Shown piece by piece: positions 35,769-46,096 of a DNA stretch of 64,000 nt; position 1 is the first letter of the stretch; the number at the start of each line of letters is the position of its first letter. This DNA comes from Diplosphaera chodatii (Eukaryota; Chlorophyta; Trebouxiophyceae; Prasiolales; Stichococcaceae), in contig JAALGY010000013.1 in NCBI GenBank assembly GCA_032358165.1, positions 434,001-498,000 of the forward strand. The letters are read 5' to 3'. The translations under genes were made by a program, and so were the position numbers. The notes beneath the pieces are model-generated. The model saw only the letters and a program-made list of their open reading frames with translations, had not been told where the DNA came from and ran no database searches.

Positions 35769-37041
35769 GGCCAATGGGCATTCACCAAGCGGGCATGATC
35801 ATCGCAGAGCGGGTGACCCTAGATTGCGCAGGGTGACGCAGGCGGAGCTAGCTGGGGTGGACTGGCACGGCTGCCTCAGCTGCTTGCCACGAGGCGGTGC
35901 GGACGTGAGCGTCATAGGACCATCGGCCTGTGTTTTATCAAAGCTGCAACTGCACTGCGATCCGTGCTGTGTGTTGCCGGCCCGCCGCACGTGCACTCGA
36001 AATCGCACCGATGCAGGGGCAGGTGGAAGCCACACTGGGGGTGTGTCACGTGCATCCTGCTGCCTCTATGGTACTCAGGGTACTGCTCATCACATGACTT
36101 AGCCTTTCTTCCGAGCAGGGCAGACGGCAGTGTGGAGGCTATTGATTGCAGGTTGTTTATGAAGTTGGAGTGTGAAGTCCACTGACAACGCCCAACATAC
36201 AGCCAGCAGCGGCAAGAAGCACAATATACCTTACACAACAACACCCATTCAGAGTCAACCAATACTCGTGACATGCACGCAGGATTCCTACCACAGTTCA
36301 TACTTTAACACAGCTTCCCAAAGGAATGTGCGGCAGCGCTGAGATAGGCGCAGAAGGGACAAGTTCCCCCCTGCAGCAGGTGTACGCTGCTGCCGCCGCC
36401 CGCCAAAGCCTGGACCCCACTATCATGCACTCAAACATGCAGGGTGCAACTCAGCCTAAACCCTCGGTCCCAACAAAGACAGCTACAGTGCTGAAGCCGC
36501 TAGTACCATACTGCGGCCGTGCCGCATAGAAATTGCAGCAGCTGATCAAACGCCAAACATGGATGGCGGCCAGAGCTATGTACTGTGGCCGCGGGCGTGA
36601 CAGGAAACCCACTCTGCCCGTGTCATGTGTATCTCAGAGTGCGGCATACATGGCCAACCCCCCTGGAGGGGTGACCTTACTGCAGCCCTCCAGTGCATTG
36701 AGACGACCGCCTGTAACGGTCATGGGCATCCCATCACAGGATCCCCGTCTCCAGCAGGCAGGAGGGTGCTAAATCCATTTGCCCCAGCCGCCCACAGGCT
36801 GCGGGTGCAATGTCCAGGATATCGTGAATGGTACACCGCCGCTGCAGCTGGGCGCTGGTGCTGTTCCCGGAAGGCGCAGTGGCGCGCCGGCAGCACGAGG
36901 CTGCACATGTGGACATGTCGCCCATGAGGTGTTGCAATCGGATACAGAGGCGGCGCTGGACGCCGCATCCCATCTAAGGCTGAGCAGAACAGCTGTCATA
37001 CCATAAAGCGGGCGTGTGCAAAGCGGCGCCTCAGTGCTGGG
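35769..37041. other. intergenic, kinase A promoter and kinase B 3' flank
   Basis: Lies between two minus-strand paralogues. Short open frames near 36.8-37.0 kb occur on both strands without motifs. No gene is called. Confidence 0.4.
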
Positions 37042-40000
37042 TCAGCAGCTTCGGTAGTCTGCAGCGCTGTAGCCTGCGGCCTTCTGCACGAGGGCGCGCA
37101 GGTCGTTGTTGCTCTGGCGGATGAAGAAGCTGAGAGGCGCTGACACCGGGTCGCTGAGGCTGCGCCGGATGTTGCAGCCGGGGCTGCTGCAGCGGGAGCC
37201 GCCGCAGCCGCCGCTGCTGCCGCTGCGGCACAGGGGCCTGCCCGCGGCGGCGACGGCAGCGGCGGCGGCGGTGGCGTGCGGCAGCTGCCCGGTGCTGCTG
37301 CCGTGGCTGCGGCTCAGGCCGCCGCCGCCGGCGCTGCTGGCAAAGGCTGAGACCGGAAGGCGATGTATCTCCACCGGCTTCGTCACTGCTGCTGCGGTTG
37401 CTGCCGCCGCTGCCGCTGCTGCTGCTGCCGCGGTCTGAGCAGCAGCCTGCGCCCGCAGCCGCGCCACCTCCAGCATCTCGTTCAGGAAGACCAGCTGCCG
37501 CGGCAGGTTGTGCGTGACCCAGGGGTGCCGCGCCACCTCGCCGATCGTGATGCGGTTGCGGGGATCCACCTTGAGCATCTTCCGCAGCAGGTCCGCAAGC
37601 TGGGGCGACGCCTGCAGTCATACACCATGACGCTGTTGGCGATCGTCGTGGCGGCATCACTTGCATGGTCGCAGCAGCACGTCATCGGCAACAGTGCAAC
37701 AGCTGCCCATCGGCATGCCAGCCCCACCACGATCTGCTCATGCCAGTGCAGGCAGGCATGCAACATCCCCCAGTCCAATGACAAACCTTACACCAGGCAG
37801 CTCGTCAACCGCGGTCAACATCGGCAGCATGAAGGCAGCACCTCGTCGGGCAGGGGGCGCGTGCAGCCCAGCACGATGCGGGGGGCCATGGCGCGGATGC
37901 GGTCGGTGCGCCCCAGGGCCTCCTCCTCGGGCCTCAGGAACGGGAAGCCGCCGGAGATGAGGGTCCACAGCAGCACGCCCGCCGCCCACACGTCCGACGG
38001 CTGGCTCCCAGCGTCAACCGCCCGCCGCAGCACCTGTGACCATGAGGGGAGACCGGTGTCAGGGTCGATCAGTCGCACCAGGGTGCCGGTTCCTGCTGGG
38101 CAGTCTTCGCAGAGTGGTGACACAGCTGCAGAGAGAATCAGCGTGCCGTCGTGCCATCGTGAGTCACGCCAAGCTGGAGGCACAGCTTGCAGAAGCGTCT
38201 GCATCTGCAAGGGGTCGGAAACCCAGGGGTGCTGCCCACCTCAGGGGACATGTACTCGGGGGTGCCGCACAGCCGGTCCCCATATTTGGCCGCCGCCTGC
38301 GTGAACGGGACCAACAAACTTCAGCGCCTGGCAGCAGGTGTGAAGCTGCAAGGCAGCCAGAATGCTTTGTGCATTTGCTGCTGTCTGCTAGACAGGGCTG
38401 GCGCTCCCAGGTGCTGCAGGCATGCTGCATGGTGCCGGGCGGACCTGCTCGGTGCAGGACCAGCCAAAGTCGGCGAGCTTGACGGTGGCCTCGGGGCCGG
38501 ACAGCAGCACGTTGTCGCACTTGATGTCGCGCGACGCGATGCCTGCGGCGGCAGCAGCAGCAGCGTGAGTGTCGCTGAGGCCGGCTGCTGTGAGTGCGCA
38601 GGTCGCTGCTCTTGGCTTCCCATGATGCAGGAGCTGGAACATGCTTTCTGCCACAGGGTGGCCCACCTGCGCGGTGCATCCAGTCCAGCGCCGACACCAG
38701 CTGCTGGAAAATGCGGCGCGCGGCGTCCTCTGTAAACCCGCCGTTCTGCGAGCGATCATGAGGATCCACTGTTAGCACCCACATCGAAAGACTACCGCTG
38801 CCGCAGCGCCACATTCGCCGTGGCAGCAGCATGGCACATCAAGCCAACATCTAGATGAGCACACCAACTCAGCCAATTCCATACTGAGGTGCCACCCTGC
38901 ACCGGGGCCGCCCTGCAGCGGCTCACCGTCTGGTAGACGTGCCGCGACAGGTGCTCTGCCAGGTCACCGCCATCGGCATAGTCCATCACGACGCACAGGT
39001 GGTCATTGGTCAGGTACGCCTCCCGCATGCCGATGATGTGCGGGTGGCCCTGCAGCCGCGAGTGGTGCACCAGCTCCCTGCACGGCAGCGGCCGCTGTGG
39101 TCTTGGACCCGTAAGATGCCTCTGCTGTTGAAGGGGTGTTGCGCTATGTGCGCGGCGCACAGCAGATGATGGCTAAGCAAATCCAGCAGATGTTCTGCAT
39201 AATGCTGCAACACTGCTGGAGCTGGGCCTGCTAGAAAAGCCGTTCAGGCAGCAGGTTGAGCGCCTGAAGGTGAGCTCAGAGCCAGAAGCTCCTACAATAT
39301 GTGCGAAGCGCATGGGGTGGCAAGCGAGGCGCAACAAGCAAGAGCTGGACATGCAGACTGGCTTGCAAAGGACTCTGCAGGCCCAGAGGGGCAGGGGACG
39401 CGGCCGATCGTGGAGTGGGGAGGGCTAGCAGGCCCAGTACCTGGTGACGCCGCTGACGCTGACGCGGCTGCGGGGCACCAGCTTCACCGCCACCGTCTCG
39501 CCTGTCGCGTTCGCTACGGCCCGCACTACACTGCCCTGGCCGCCCCTGTGACGTGACCATGCAGCTCTCAGAGCTGGCAACAACCAAGCTGGACGGCCAA
39601 GGGTGTCGTAGGTGCACAACCGTACATCACATGCGGCCCCGGTTGGCGCTTTGAGACACGTGACGGCAAGTAGTCGGGGTGGCGGGCGAGGCAGCGGCGA
39701 CGGGGAGATCAGGCCCACCTGTTGAGCAGGCTCTGGTAGGTGTAGCGGTCGCCCAGCAGCCAGCAGGCGGCGGCGGGTGCAGCGGTGGTGGTGTTGGCGC
39801 CTCCCGCCCCGTTGTCGCCGTGGCTGCTCGGCTCCCACGACATCGGCACCGGCGCGCAGCACGCGGCCTCCACCGCCGGCCCCAGAGGAGAGCTGCAAGG
39901 GGATCAGAAGCAATATGTGTGCATTAGACGGGCAGAGGGGCTGCGGTTGGCCCGCTTTTGACCTCGCACAGGCTGGATTCCGTGTGAGCACACGTCGACG

Positions 40001-40244
40001 TCACCACCGCAGCGATCCAAAACCGCGCCAAAAAGACCGGCTGTATCACATGACTTTGAAAGTACGGAGTTAACTGGTCGTGTTGGACGCATGCAAGAGC
40101 CGCCGGGCGCTCGAGGACCTACCATGTGGTAAGGCTGCTCTCGGCGCTACCGGCGTCGTCGCTCGAAGTTTCTGCATCCTGATGCGGACCGTGCTTGCCG
40201 CCTCCTCGCCGCACCATGGTCGCGAAGCTCTTGACCCGCTGCAT
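37042..40244 (-). CDS. SnRK2/CAMK-like Ser/Thr protein kinase B
   Basis: Nine phased exons (40244-40123, 39892-39719, 39545-39441, 39077-38927, 38745-38667, 38542-38445, 38296-38240, 38033-37842 and 37611-37042) sum to 1,548 nt (515 residues). After about 85 poorly conserved residues the kinase domain shows GGQGSVV, VAVKLV, RELVHHSRLQGHPHII, MDYADGGDL, ASRDIKCDNVLL, LADFGW, CGTPEYMSPE, SDVWAAGVLLWTLISGGFPF and VDPRNRITIGEVARHPW. All catalytic residues are present, with S-R-D in place of H-R-D. The tail contains an Ala-rich run encoded by a GCN tract and a terminal SFFIRQSNNDLRALVQKAAG. Such kinases act in stress and energy signalling in plants; the specific role here is unknown. It is paralogous to A (same strand) and C (opposite strand). 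Confidence 0.85.
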
Positions 40245-40990
40245 GGCGCACGCTGGCTGGCCCAGCCTGATCCAATGTCCGTTAGGATGTCGAGAACCTA
40301 GCGCATGGTTCTCAGAGGTCACGACAGGCAACAGCCGCGCCGCCTGCCCGATCGGTCGAGCAGATAGGCGAGCATGGGGCGGTTGGTGGCAGCTGCGGCG
40401 CAAGGGACGAAGCGGCAGCGGTGCAACTATGGTACTGTCGTCCCTGCCTGCAAAGATGCTTAAAGGTCTTCAGCCCCCCTGGTGCCATTGTTGTGGAGCG
40501 GGGGGCATGCGGTACACACACCTACTTAGGGCCCAAATATCACCTCATAACCAGCTCTCAACGCCACCACGATGCCTCCAAATGCACGAGCCCACAAACA
40601 TGCGGCGGCTGTTGCTGCTGCCGCTAAAGGTGCACCCTGCTGAGCGGAGAGTTCAACGGATTATGTCGGGGTCACCCATGTGTGCTTTTAGTAATCAGTT
40701 GTGCCAGGTACTTATCACCCAGGGTGACACACTTGGGTGACACACTTGATTCTGGACTACCGACGGCGGGCGACTGGATTGGCTGCCAGGCTTGGTGACC
40801 AAGCACTATGCCCTCGTGCTGAACCCCACAACATCTTGTGCTGCCGCCACCATTGCCGCCGCTGCCGCCGCCGCTGCGGCTGTTGCTGCTGCTGCTGTTG
40901 CTGCCTCCTATCGCCGCAACATCGCCGCTGCTGCTGCCATCGTCGCTGCTGCTGCTGCTGCTGCTGTTGCTGTTGCTGCGTCCGCCCTCA
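40245..40990. other. kinase B promoter and MsrB 3' flank
   Basis: A 746-bp gap between two minus-strand genes. Its right part (about 40836-40983) is an interrupted GCT/GCC/GTT triplet tract lying directly 3' of the MsrB stop, so probably in that 3' UTR. Confidence 0.5.
40836..40983. repeat. Interrupted (GCN/CAG)n tract 3' of MsrB
   Basis: Long run of CTG, CCG and TTG triplets on the + strand (CAG/CGG/CAA on the MsrB sense strand), beginning within 10 bp of its stop codon. Confidence 0.75.
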
Positions 40991-42719
40991 CTACAGCGAT
41001 TGCGCCCCGGTTGGAGGCTCAAACGTCATGGCCACACCGTTCATGCAGTACCTGCAACACAGCGGGTGGCCTGCCGTCAGCACAGACAACTGCTCCGCCA
41101 CCTCCCCAACATGCATGGTGTGCTATGCCGCAGCAGTTGCCACGAGTCGCGCAGAACTGACAGTAACCGGCCTTGTGCACCGCAGATTTGTCGGCGGGGG
41201 GCCATCCCTGAAGACGTGGCCGAGGTGCCCCTGACACCTGCTGCAGCGCACCTGCGCAGCTAAGGTGAGACGTCACATTGTCTTCAAGGGCAAGCACGTG
41301 CAGCGGCAGGGCTGCAGGACGATCCAATGCAAGCTCCCTAGACATGTGCAGCACCAGGCTGCTGCGCAGGATGGCTGCCGGCAAAAACATACATGGGCCA
41401 TCCCACCTCAGTCCGCCGCATGCCGGCTGAGAAGTCATTGGTCTCCATTGTTGCACTTGGGTACGCCTGCAGAACGGACCAGAGGGCGTTCAGCTTGCTC
41501 TAAGAAGTGGGGGTAGTTCAAGAACTTCTTGACTACTTCATCTTCAACTACCCCTAGAAGAAGCGCCGGCACTGCAGCCCAGACCGCAATGCTTGCACCC
41601 CGCACCCCATGTCCCCAGGCGGGCAGCCCAACCTGTTCTGGGTGGCACCTGGTAGAAGGATGGCCAGCCGGTGCCGGCATCAAACTTGGCTGCCGAGCTG
41701 AAGAGCCGCGCGCTGCAGCCAGCGCACCGGAAGCTGCCCTGCCTCCCCTCCTACAGATGCAGTTGAGCTCCAAGATCTGACTGAAGCCCTAATAATTGCA
41801 TTGAGCGGCAGGCGAGCACAGACAGGACGTGGCGCCGGGCTGCTGGCAGGGAGTCTGTGCTGCATCAGCTATACAGCAACGGCGGCGGCGGCGGCGACAT
41901 CTCCTCAGCAGGGTTCAGGAATGATGCGCACTGTGTACAGCGGGCTGGAGCGCGGCGGCTCCGTCACCGCCTGCCGCAGCGTCGCGAACTGCGCCGGCGT
42001 CAGCAGGCGCTGCCACTCCTCCTCGCTGTGCGCCACCTGGGGCGCCGCCAATGGATCATTTGACGCATGCCATTGCCATTAACCCCTTGAAATCAGCCTG
42101 CACAGTGCGCTATCTGTACCTGCTGCCACAAGGACAGCTTGCGCAGGCTCCTGAGCGCCATGCCATCTCAGCACTGGGCTGCAGGATGAGGTGCTGAGGG
42201 GATGGCACGCGTAAGTCCTCAGCTTCAGCGTGCACACTCTGATAGCCTGCCGCTGCTCAGGGCTGCTGATTTTGCAGTCATCCACCAACCGCTGGCAACG
42301 CCACGGATCGCACCAGGCCGATGCGGCGCAGGGTGTTGCCACGCGGCGCCCTGGCCCCACCCTGGGGCGCCTCCGCCGTCGGCGGCGCCACCATCAGCGG
42401 ACCGCCATCCGCTGCTGCTGCTGGCTGCTGGCGCTGCAGGGCGGCTGCTGCCGCCATCGCCGCCGCTGCCTGCATCGCTTGTCTCCGGCTGAGGCTGCCA
42501 GGCGGCGCTGCTGCTGCCGGAATTGGATGCTGGCCGGACTCCTGCGACTGGCGGCACACAGCAGGACCGCCACCGACGCCAGCTGCGGAGCTCCGGCGTG
42601 AGCTGCAGCTGATCTGGTGGCTGGCACGCTGCTGCAGGGACTGCTGCGCTGTGCAGTTCCAGTGGGCTCGCACGATTTGCGGCTGCGCCTGCCTGTGTGT
42701 GCAATGACGCTGCCATCAT
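40991..42719 (-). CDS. msrB: Methionine-R-sulfoxide reductase (MsrB), organelle-targeted
   Basis: MsrB reduces methionine-R-sulfoxide in proteins. Phased catalytic exons are 42036-41932, 41738-41649, 41466-41407, 41251-41181 and 41051-40991. Motifs: [24 protein letters not shown] and CSRC (the zinc CxxC pairs), [30 protein letters not shown] and the catalytic cysteine in [11 protein letters not shown]. The 5' exon, ending at 42314, contains [20 protein letters not shown] followed by Ala-rich sequence. This resembles a twin-arginine thylakoid-lumen signal, or simply an Ala/Arg-rich transit peptide. An upstream ATG at 42719 ([18 protein letters not shown]) looks like the start of a transit peptide but is in a different frame, so a short intron or another start is needed. 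The N-terminus is unresolved and the catalytic part is certain. Confidence 0.88.
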
Positions 42720-42779
42720 TGGTCCACTCGCAAATTTACGCTGTGCAGCAGAAACAGCGCACCTCATGCACATGTCCAC

Positions 42780-43353
42780 TTACACAATGCTGAATCAATG
42801 CTCTACACACCTGCCGAAGCACTGCGAGCGCTGCAGCGCTTCGCCACCGCTGCGGTGCCCCGCCATCTGCTGGTTTGGCGGCAACATTCCCGTCGCAGTC
42901 AGCATCATTGGACTGGAAGCTTAGCCTGCTCTGACATATTGAAGCTGAGGCGCTTATACGTGTCTGCAAGCAGCTCAGATGCCTCTGTATCAGCACGTCA
43001 GTGCCCCCGTCCACTCAGTATTCTTCATACCCCGCGAGTGCCACGACAGGGTACGGGAACCGGTGTAGTCGTCTGGACTGTAGTCCTGTTGGTACAGAAG
43101 CAGGCAGATGTATTGCGCATAGTGATACTGTAGCGCAAGTTTAGTTCTGCAGACAGACCGCTTGTGGGCGTCCTGAAATCAGTAGGCAGACAGAAAAGAG
43201 AGCGGTTCGCCTCGAATGCCGCTCAGCCGCTGCACATGACACATTTGCCAGCCACCGGGTTAACCTCCGACTCGTCCTCAGGCTGTGTCCACCGTCAGCA
43301 GCTGGACACTGCAGGAATTGAGCTAGTGTAGCACAGACTACAGGTTGTACGCA
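42780..43353. other. Divergent intergenic region MsrB / kinase C
   Basis: Contains the 5' flanks of two divergent genes. No open frame of note. Confidence 0.4.
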
Positions 43354-45141
43354 ATGGGCCTGCTCGCTTGCTTCCCGTGCTGGCGGGGGCAGGGCAGCAT
43401 CCAGCCGGAGAGCGCTCAACAAATCGGCAAAAGCAGCACCTGCACGACCGAGACCGACTCCTTGCCATCGCTCAGGGAGACGGACGCAAAGCCCGGCGTA
43501 CAGCCTGCGCTCAGCACATGCCGCACATCCAGCAGCAATGCCGCATCCCCGCCGGCAACACGCCAACCCTCTGCCAACTTCGACAGCCGGCACGCAACCG
43601 CACGAGCGCAGCTGTACCGCAGGCTGCACACCATTGGCAGCGGCGCGAGCGGCACGGTGTCGCTGGCGGTGAACCGGCAGACCAACGAGCGGGTGGCGAT
43701 CAAGATGGTGCCGCGCAGCCTGGGGTGTCAGGCGCAGCTGTGCATCAGGGAGCTCGTGAACCACCAGAAGCTGGGCGGCCACCCGCACATCATCGCGATG
43801 CGGGAGGTGTTCCTGACCAGCAACCACCTGGCGCTGGTGATGGAGTACGCGGACGGCGGCGACATGTCGGACATGGTGGACCGCCAGCTGTCGGCTCAGG
43901 GCAGCCCGCTGCCGGAGGCGAGGGTCAGGGCGCTGTTCCAGCAGCTCATCACGGCGGTGGACTACAGCCACAGACTGGGCGTCGTGTCCCGCGACATCAA
44001 GCTGGACAACATCCTGCTCAGCGGCTGGAAGCAGGCAGATTGGTCCGGGTACAGCAGGCCGGTTGCTGCCGGCGCCGCTGCTGCCGCCACTGCGGGACTC
44101 GCGGGGGCCAACAGCAGCGGCGGCGGCAGCGCAGCGGCAGACGAGACGGCGAAGTGGCACAGAGTGCAGCAGCTGAAGCTGGCCGACTTTGGGCTCAGCA
44201 AAGCCCTGGAGATGAGCTCGCGGGAGGCGGTGGGCACTGTGTGCGGCACGCCAGAGTACATGGCACCTGAGATACTGCGCGGCCTGAAGTACAGCGGCCG
44301 CAAGGTGGACATCTGGTCCTGCGGCGTGGTGCTGTACACCATGGCGACCGGCAACTACCCGTTTCTGGCCAGGACCGAGGAGCACCTGAAGCGACAGGAC
44401 CGCATGGCCCGGATGTTCCCCCGCATCCTGAGCGGCATCATACAGCCCCTGCCGCCCGGGGTCGCACCGGAGGTGATGCATCTGGTCCGTCGGATGCTGG
44501 ACCCGAATGTGACGACGCGCATCACCATGACCGAGCTCCTGGAGAACCCGTGGTACAGGGTGGGCCTGCCAGCGGAGCTCGCCAGCCTCAACGACAGGCT
44601 GCTGGTGCAGAGGGCGGTGTCGCCGCCGAAGCCGGTGATGACGCTCGGCGTGGCCGTTGCGCTGGACGCGGCGCTGGCCGCCAAGTCCTTCCTGGCCAGG
44701 ATCTCAGCCCGCCGCAGCTCCAGCGGGGCGTCGTCCGTGGCGAAGCTGTCCGCCGGCGCCAGCTCCAGCAGGGCGTCGTCCGACAGCCTGCTGCAGGGGG
44801 GCGAGGCGCCGCCCCGCGCGTCTCTGGATGGCGCGCCGGCCACAGCGGCGGCAGCGGCGGTGGCGGCAGGCCGCATCGGGTCGCCGCCGACGCCGCCGCC
44901 GCCGCCGCCGCCGCACCACCAGCAGCGGTGGCAGCAGGATGATGCACAGAGCACACAGCCGCAGCAGCCCCAGAACCCAGGCCGCGCGACCGCAGCGGAG
45001 CTGCTGTCCAGCCAGCAGTCTGACAGCAGTTCGCCCGGAACGGGCACGCCGCTGCCGCCGTCGGCGGCGCGGGCCTCGGCCGCTGCGGAGGCGGCGATGC
45101 TGGCCGCCCTGGGCATGGAAGACCTCATCATAATGTGCTGA
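43354..45141 (+). CDS. Intronless SnRK2/CAMK-like protein kinase C, putatively acylated
   Basis: A single exon of 595 codons in a window where almost every gene is heavily split. It begins MGLLACFPCW: Gly2 for N-myristoylation and Cys6/Cys9 for palmitoylation suggest membrane anchoring (inference). Kinase domain at about residues 90-410: GSGASGTV, VAIKMV, CIRELVNHQKLGGHPHII, MEYADGGDM, SRDIKLDNILL, LADFGLSK, CGTPEYMAPEIL, VDIWSCGVVLYTMATGNYPF and ITMTELLENPWY. A roughly 40-residue Ala/Gly-rich insert sits between the catalytic loop and DFG. The C-terminal 180 residues are Ser/Ala/Pro-rich (a run of eight prolines). It is closest to kinases A and B nearby. Absence of introns suggests retroposition or intron loss. 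Confidence 0.88.
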   Translation: MGLLACFPCWRGQGSIQPESAQQIGKSSTCTTETDSLPSLRETDAKPGVQPALSTCRTSSSNAASPPATRQPSANFDSRHATARAQLYRRLHTIGSGASGTVSLAVNRQTNERVAIKMVPRSLGCQAQLCIRELVNHQKLGGHPHIIAMREVFLTSNHLALVMEYADGGDMSDMVDRQLSAQGSPLPEARVRALFQQLITAVDYSHRLGVVSRDIKLDNILLSGWKQADWSGYSRPVAAGAAAAATAGLAGANSSGGGSAAADETAKWHRVQQLKLADFGLSKALEMSSREAVGTVCGTPEYMAPEILRGLKYSGRKVDIWSCGVVLYTMATGNYPFLARTEEHLKRQDRMARMFPRILSGIIQPLPPGVAPEVMHLVRRMLDPNVTTRITMTELLENPWYRVGLPAELASLNDRLLVQRAVSPPKPVMTLGVAVALDAALAAKSFLARISARRSSSGASSVAKLSAGASSSRASSDSLLQGGEAPPRASLDGAPATAAAAAVAAGRIGSPPTPPPPPPPHHQQRWQQDDAQSTQPQQPQNPGRATAAELLSSQQSDSSSPGTGTPLPPSAARASAAAEAAMLAALGMEDLIIMC

Positions 45142-46096
45142 TTTCTCTTCTGGGTATGGCAGACCTCATTAAGCTATGCTGGTTTCTGCTGCGGCGGCCA
45201 AATATGGTCGCCAAACAGGATAGCTCCCAGTGCTGCGGCCAGTCTTGTTGTTGGCAGCCTCCCGCTGTGTTTCCTAGGGCCACGATGATGTCCATATTGG
45301 GGATGACATACTGCAGTAGCAGTCGCATGTATTGGCAGCGGAGTTTGACTGCATCTGAAGCCTTACATAGCTTGTTCCAATGGCTTGTGGCGAACAATCA
45401 AGATTTGCGAACTGGGTGAATGGTTGAATTATACATGACTTGACCTGAGGAGGGGCAGCGTTGTCCAGTTGTGATATGCAAGGTATGATGCCAGATCTGC
45501 AGCCTGTTTGAGTATCTACTACTTCCTACCAGGATCTAACACAATCTCAAATCAAATGCTGTGTGACAGCTAAACACACCTGATACCATTGAACTGCAAG
45601 CATATGATAGCGTGTATTGTGCAGCCTCGCAGACCGACATGCCGCCTTGGCGATGGCAGCAGCTACCCAGCCGTCAGGTGCAGACTCCTGAATACGAGCT
45701 CACAAACATTTCTGTGCCTGAGCTGCTGCCATCGCCATCGGACTGCAGCTGCACACGTGTGCGTGGCACACCAGCAACGTGAAAGTAAGTGAGGAAGTAT
45801 GGAAAAAGATTTCGTCACATCTTGACGACTCAGCTCCCACCGAGCGGTTTCTGATACACAGGCCTTCTCTTGTCTGGCATGGTCCCTGCAGCTGCTGATG
45901 GCATCTAATCCCCAGCACTGCTCATGGTGTCATGGGTGGCTGCGCTGTTCTATTTATCTTGACGCTGCCCTGTTATGGTGCTGCGGCAGTGCTGCTGGCA
46001 GAACCCCTTCTTGTAGTAGTTGTCGCCAGGCGGCCTGCCGCGCAGGTGCACCCTGGTGTGTCGTCTTGGCAGTGGGCACGCGCTGCAGTGGTGCCC
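45142..46096. other. intergenic between convergent kinase genes
   Basis: 3' flanks of kinase C (+) and the TKL kinase (-). AT-richer, with no coding signal. Confidence 0.45.

Noticed and set aside
40860..40990. Poly-Ala/Leu protein from the triplet tract
   Set aside because: The tract begins just after the MsrB stop and is repetitive in all frames, so it is best read as 3' UTR.
43141..44481. 446-codon minus-strand open frame opposite kinase C
   Set aside because: It is the antisense of a clear kinase domain; GC-rich third positions keep the reverse frame open. No motif of its own.
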